Assembly (NCBI GenBank): GCA_018260285.1
Contig: JAGLBH010000088.1
Coordinates: 1-7,063 of the forward strand
DNA: 7,063 nucleotides
Direction of reading: 5' to 3'
From: Arthrobacter sp.
GTDB lineage: Bacteria > Actinomycetota > Actinomycetes > Actinomycetales > Micrococcaceae
Shown here: in pieces, positions 4,198-7,063 of the stretch
Layout of the letters: the number at the start of each line of letters is the position of its first letter
Numbering within the stretch: the first letter of the stretch is position 1
The notes under the pieces: generated by a model
The model's input: only the letters and a program-made list of their open reading frames with translations
Database searches by the model: none
Told to the model about the DNA's origin: nothing
Program-made: the position numbers and the translations under genes

Positions 4198-5673
4198 TCA
4201 GCTCGAGGCGAGCGGGAGGCGCACCTCGAACCGGGTCCGCCCCGGCCGAGACTCCACGGAGACAGCCCCGCCGTGCGCTTTGGCGATGGCCTGGACGATC
4301 GAGAGCCCCAGGCCTGTGGTGCCGTCCGAGCCGGATCGCGCCGTGTCGGCACGGGTGAAGCGCTCGAAGATCTGCGGCAGGAAGTCAGGCTGGATGCCCT
4401 CGCCGTCGTCGGTGATGGTCACGAGCGCCCAGCGGCCGTCGTCGGACGGATGCACCCCTGCCTCCACCCGCGTGCCCACGGGGGTGTGCTTGCGCGCGTT
4501 GGAAAGCAGGTTCGTCAGCACCTGGTGGATCTGACGCTCGTCGCCCCGCGTGCCCACGGGGAGGGGGCTCGCATCCACGCTCCACTCGTGGTCGGGGGCG
4601 GAGACGCGGAAGTCGTTGACCGTCTCGCGGACCATCGCGGTGAGGTCCACGTCCGTCATGCGGGGCGCATGGCCCTCGTCCAGCCGGGCGAGGAGGAGCA
4701 GACCCTCCACGAGCACACTCATGCGGCGGGACTGGTCCTGGACGCGCTGCAGCGCCTTGTAGCCGTCGTCGGAGAACTGCTCGGTGGCGCCCAGCAGGTC
4801 CGAGTACCCGCGGATGGCGGCCAGCGGGTTGCGCAGCTCGTGGCTCGCGTCCGCGACGAACTGGCGGACCTTCATCTCCGAGGCCTGCCGGGACTCCAGA
4901 GCGCTCTCCACCGAGTCGAGCAGCTGGTTGAGGGCCTGGCCCACCGCGCCGGCCTCGGTGCCCTCGCGGGCGTCCTCGGGGGCCACGCGGGTGGCAAGCC
5001 GCACCTCGCCGGCCTCCAGGGGAAGGCGGGCGACGTCCTGCGCCACACGGGTCACGCGTTCCAGGGGCCGCAGCTCGCGGCGGATGATGAGGGTGCCTGC
5101 GACGGCGGCGAGCCCCAGCCCCGTGCCGCCCACGCCGAGGGCGATGACGCTCAGGGTGTCCAGCGCGCTGTTCATCTGGGCCAGGGGCAGGCCGGTGATG
5201 AGGGTCTGGCCGCTGGCGCTGACGGCCTTGACCCGGTATTCGCCCACGGAGAGCTTGACGCTCGTGGAGCCGCCCGGGGAGACCTCTTTGAGGGTGGCCT
5301 GGTCGTCCGCCGTCAGCGTGACGCGCTGGCCTGTCTTGTCCAGGATCTGGGCCGAGGTGACCGTGCCGCCCGTGATGACGGCGTTGAGGGTGCCCGACCC
5401 CTGGCCCGGTGCGTCGAGGGGATCCCCGGACTTGCGGGGGCTGGCCGAGAGGGTGTCCTCATGGCCGAGCTCCCCGCGGAAGTGCGAGGCGCGGTCCGCC
5501 GCGAGGGTGAGCTGGTCGTCCGTCTGCCGCAGGAGCGCGTTCTGCATGAAAGTGTGCGTGAGCAGCCCCAGCGCCAGGGTGATCCCGGCGAGCAGCCCCA
5601 CCACCACGGTGGTGAGCTTGGAGCGGAGGGTGCGCGGCCCGCGGAGGCCCTGGGGCGCCCGGAGAGCGGTCAC
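4198..5673 (-). CDS. Two-component sensor histidine kinase, membrane-bound
   Basis: This is a 491-residue kinase of the EnvZ/MprB-like class. A basic N-terminus is followed by a first membrane helix (about 21-42), an extracytoplasmic sensor of about 130 residues (43-172) and a second helix (173-197). A HAMP-type linker runs to about 256. The HisKA domain has the phosphorylated His278 in SHELRNP. The ATPase domain shows the N box NLLSNARKH (388-396), G1 DDGEGI (422-427), the F box FERF (436-439) and G2 GTTGLGLSI (451-459). All catalytic motifs are intact. The GTG start overlaps the response-regulator stop by 4 bases, so the pair is coupled. The sensor domain matches no ligand-binding family I recognise, so the signal is unknown. 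The stop lies only 6 bases from the convergent marR stop, with no room for a terminator between them. Confidence 0.95.
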   Translation of the reverse strand: MTALRAPQGLRGPRTLRSKLTTVVVGLLAGITLALGLLTHTFMQNALLRQTDDQLTLAADRASHFRGELGHEDTLSASPRKSGDPLDAPGQGSGTLNAVITGGTVTSAQILDKTGQRVTLTADDQATLKEVSPGGSTSVKLSVGEYRVKAVSASGQTLITGLPLAQMNSALDTLSVIALGVGGTGLGLAAVAGTLIIRRELRPLERVTRVAQDVARLPLEAGEVRLATRVAPEDAREGTEAGAVGQALNQLLDSVESALESRQASEMKVRQFVADASHELRNPLAAIRGYSDLLGATEQFSDDGYKALQRVQDQSRRMSVLVEGLLLLARLDEGHAPRMTDVDLTAMVRETVNDFRVSAPDHEWSVDASPLPVGTRGDERQIHQVLTNLLSNARKHTPVGTRVEAGVHPSDDGRWALVTITDDGEGIQPDFLPQIFERFTRADTARSGSDGTTGLGLSIVQAIAKAHGGAVSVESRPGRTRFEVRLPLASS

Positions 5674-6407
5674 GTGGCGGGCTTGAGCACGTAGCCGGCT
5701 CCGCGGACGGTGTGGATCATGGGCTCGTGGTTCACATCGATCTTCTTGCGGAGGTAGCTGATGTAGAGCTCCACGATGTTCACCTGGCCGCCGAAGTCGT
5801 AGTTCCAGACCGTGTCGAGGATCTGGGTCTTGGAGACCACCCGGCGCGGGTTCTCCATGAGGTACCTCAGGAGGTCGAACTCGGTGGCCGTCAGCTGGAT
5901 GTCCTCGCCGGCGCGCGTGACCTCCCGCGAGTCCAGGTCCATCCGGAGGTCTCCCACGACGAGCTTCGAGTCGTCCGCGGCGACGACGCCGGAGCGCTGC
6001 ACCAGGCGGTGCACTCGGATGAGCACCTCCTCCATGGAGAAGGGCTTCGTCACGTAGTCGTCCCCGCCGGAGGCCAGGCCTTCGATGCGGTCCTCCACGC
6101 CGTCTTTCGCGGTGAGGAAGAGCGCGGGCGTCTCGGGGGCGAAGGTGCGGATCTTCGCCAGCGCCTCAAGGCCGGTCAGCCCGGGCATCATCCAGTCGAG
6201 AATGAGCACGTCGGGGCGGAAGTCGCGGGCCGTGCGGACGGCCTCGTCCCCGTCAGCGGCGATCTTGACCTGCCAGCCCTGCATGGTCAGCCCCATCTGG
6301 AGGAGCTCGGCGAGGTTGGGCTCGTCGTCCGCCACGAGGGCCCGAATCGGGGTGCCGTCCGGGTGTTCGAGCCGCGGAAGCTGGGAGGGAGAGAATCGCT
6401 GGTTCAT
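5670..6407 (-). CDS. OmpR/PhoB-family response regulator
   Basis: This is a 245-residue DNA-binding response regulator, partner of the kinase encoded just downstream. The receiver domain (about 22-137) has the acidic pair Asp27-Asp28, the phosphorylation site Asp71 in DWMMPG, Thr99 and Lys121. The C-terminal winged helix (about 147-243) includes LTATEFDLLRYLMENP (172-187) and the wing ending HTVRGAGYVLKP. I chose ATG 6405-6407 because GAAGGA lies 8 bases upstream. An ATG three codons earlier sits on that ribosome site, and the longer upstream extension is promoter DNA. Length and motifs are fully normal, resembling MprA/TcrX-type regulators, but the target genes cannot be told from sequence. 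It is the first gene of the regulator-kinase operon and may control itself through the phased repeats upstream. Confidence 0.95.
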   Translation of the reverse strand: MNQRFSPSQLPRLEHPDGTPIRALVADDEPNLAELLQMGLTMQGWQVKIAADGDEAVRTARDFRPDVLILDWMMPGLTGLEALAKIRTFAPETPALFLTAKDGVEDRIEGLASGGDDYVTKPFSMEEVLIRVHRLVQRSGVVAADDSKLVVGDLRMDLDSREVTRAGEDIQLTATEFDLLRYLMENPRRVVSKTQILDTVWNYDFGGQVNIVELYISYLRKKIDVNHEPMIHTVRGAGYVLKPAT

Positions 6408-6430
6408 ACCCTTCATCCTTCGTGAGAGCG

Positions 6431-6468
6431 GTGTGGCCAGTCTATGCCTTTCCTGTGGGTGGACTGTG
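6431..6468 (-). promoter_or_regulatory. Promoter region of the two-component operon with 11-bp-phased pentamers
   Basis: On the minus strand TAGACT (6439-6444) is a plausible -10, giving a leader of about 25 bases. No good -35 stands at normal spacing (TTCACA at 6465-6470 is 20 bases away). Read on the plus strand, CTGTG occurs at 6453 and 6464, with one-mismatch relatives at 6442 (CTATG) and 6431 (GTGTG), all exactly 11 bases apart. OmpR/PhoB regulators bind direct repeats with an 11-bp period, so autoregulation is plausible. Confidence 0.4.
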
Positions 6469-6502
6469 AAGGTTTTCCCGGACGATTCCAAGCCGAATGC
6501 AC

Positions 6503-6508
6503 TAGGAT
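6503..6508 (+). promoter_or_regulatory. Possible -10 box for the ornithine cyclodeaminase-family gene
   Basis: TAGGAT fits TAnnnT and lies about 80 bases upstream of the ATG. No recognisable -35 stands in front of it, so the call is tentative. It shares the 183-bp divergent intergenic region with the two-component promoter. Confidence 0.25.
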
Positions 6509-6590
6509 GAGGTGTTTGCGGGCCCCCTAGTGACAGCTGCGGACAGAGGCCTTGTTCCACCACACTGCGGAGCCGCAGAAAGGTCAGTTG

Positions 6591-7063
6591 ATGAAGCCAG
6601 TGCCACGCCCCGACGGAAGCCGCCCCTTCACCTCCTCAGCTCCCGAGACCCCCTACTGGGTCGGAGCGCAGGACGTCCGCGCGGCGCTCACCCCGCAGAA
6701 AGCCGTCAGCGCGCTGCGAGGCGTTCTGGATGCCGGGTTCAACCCCGAGCACGACGCCGACCGCTCCCGCATGCAGACGCCCGGGGGCACGCTCATGGTC
6801 ATGCCCTCCGTGCTCGACCTGCCGGAGAAGGGGGTGGTCATGGGGGCCAAGCTCCTCACCCTGACGCCCGCCAACGCCGCAGCCGAGACTCCTGAGGGAC
6901 GCCCCGTGATCCAGGGCCTCTACCAGCTCTTCGGCGGGCCTCACCAGGCCCCTCTCGCCGTGCTCGACGGCGCGGCCCTCACCGCCGTGCGCACCCCCGC
7001 CGTCTCCGCGCTGGGGGTGGAGCTGCTGCTGGACCCCGCCCGCCTCGCCGAGGCCCGAGCAGC
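6591..7063 (+). CDS. Ornithine cyclodeaminase/mu-crystallin family protein, cut at window end
   Basis: The N-terminal 157 codons of an NAD(P)-dependent enzyme are present, roughly half the usual length of about 320-350. Family landmarks appear in order: Arg60 with RMQTPGGTLMVMP (60-72), Lys87 in GAKLLTLTP (85-93), the substrate-side lysine of this fold, then PVIQGLYQLF (105-114) and LDGAALTAVRT (125-135) leading into the Rossmann domain. Family members deaminate ornithine to proline, reduce cyclic imines or ketimines, or act as alanine or opine-like dehydrogenases. The specific reaction cannot be assigned from this half. The ATG has AAAGG about 7 bases upstream. The gene is divergent from the two-component operon, so shared control is possible but unproven. 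Confidence 0.9.
   Translation, partial: MKPVPRPDGSRPFTSSAPETPYWVGAQDVRAALTPQKAVSALRGVLDAGFNPEHDADRSRMQTPGGTLMVMPSVLDLPEKGVVMGAKLLTLTPANAAAETPEGRPVIQGLYQLFGGPHQAPLAVLDGAALTAVRTPAVSALGVELLLDPARLAEARA

Noticed and set aside
4273..5694. 473-residue plus-strand frame opposite the histidine kinase
   Set aside because: Mirror frame of a gene with all kinase motifs intact. Its composition is His/Gly/Ala/Arg-rich with no domain.
6408..6563. 52-residue N-terminal extension of the response regulator
   Set aside because: A well-placed ribosome site precedes the ATG at 6405-6407. The extension covers promoter-like DNA and has no receiver-domain similarity.

Overview
The window is high-GC bacterial DNA, very probably from the Actinomycetota. 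The evidence is GTG starts, 4-base GTGA gene overlaps, a csoR-copZ-copA operon, a CE1759-like flavin reductase and OmpR/PhoB-type signalling proteins of actinobacterial style. A Micrococcales or Actinomycetales origin is my inference. I cannot name a genus.

Left part (1-1845, minus strand): a copper-export operon in the order csoR, copZ, copA, with copA cut by the window edge. CsoR is the Cu(I)-sensing repressor, CopZ a small Cu(I) chaperone and CopA the P1B-type efflux ATPase. The control region is compact: a -35/-10 promoter whose spacer is filled by a 17-bp CsoR-type palindrome, with a predicted start point at the A of the csoR ATG, so the mRNA is probably leaderless.

Middle part (about 1846-2613): roughly 770 bp without a credible gene, and the strangest stretch of the window. 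It holds a tandem array of C5-N8-G5 hairpins with a 32-bp period. A 157-bp block, made of three such hairpins and one longer hairpin, occurs twice, 365 bp apart, with only two differences. These two differences face each other in the long stem (A-T in one copy, G-C in the other), a compensatory change that suggests the folded structure matters. The 208 bp between the copies carry a 19-bp inverted repeat. A strong hairpin terminator closes the side next to the following gene.

Right-centre part (2614-4191): a minus-strand gene for a small GlsB/YeaQ/YmgE-type stress membrane protein. Divergent from it, on the plus strand, are an NADPH-dependent FMN reductase and a MarR-family regulator whose start overlaps the reductase stop. 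They are probably one translationally coupled redox-responsive unit.

Right part (4198-7063): a minus-strand two-component system, with the response regulator first and the histidine kinase overlapping it by 4 bases. The kinase converges on marR with only 6 bases between the stops. Upstream of the regulator are 11-bp-phased pentamers that could be its own binding sites. A plus-strand ornithine cyclodeaminase/mu-crystallin family gene starts divergently and runs off the window.

The coding regions are ordinary actinobacterial housekeeping and stress functions. The undescribed-looking signal is the hairpin array between csoR and the GlsB-like gene.
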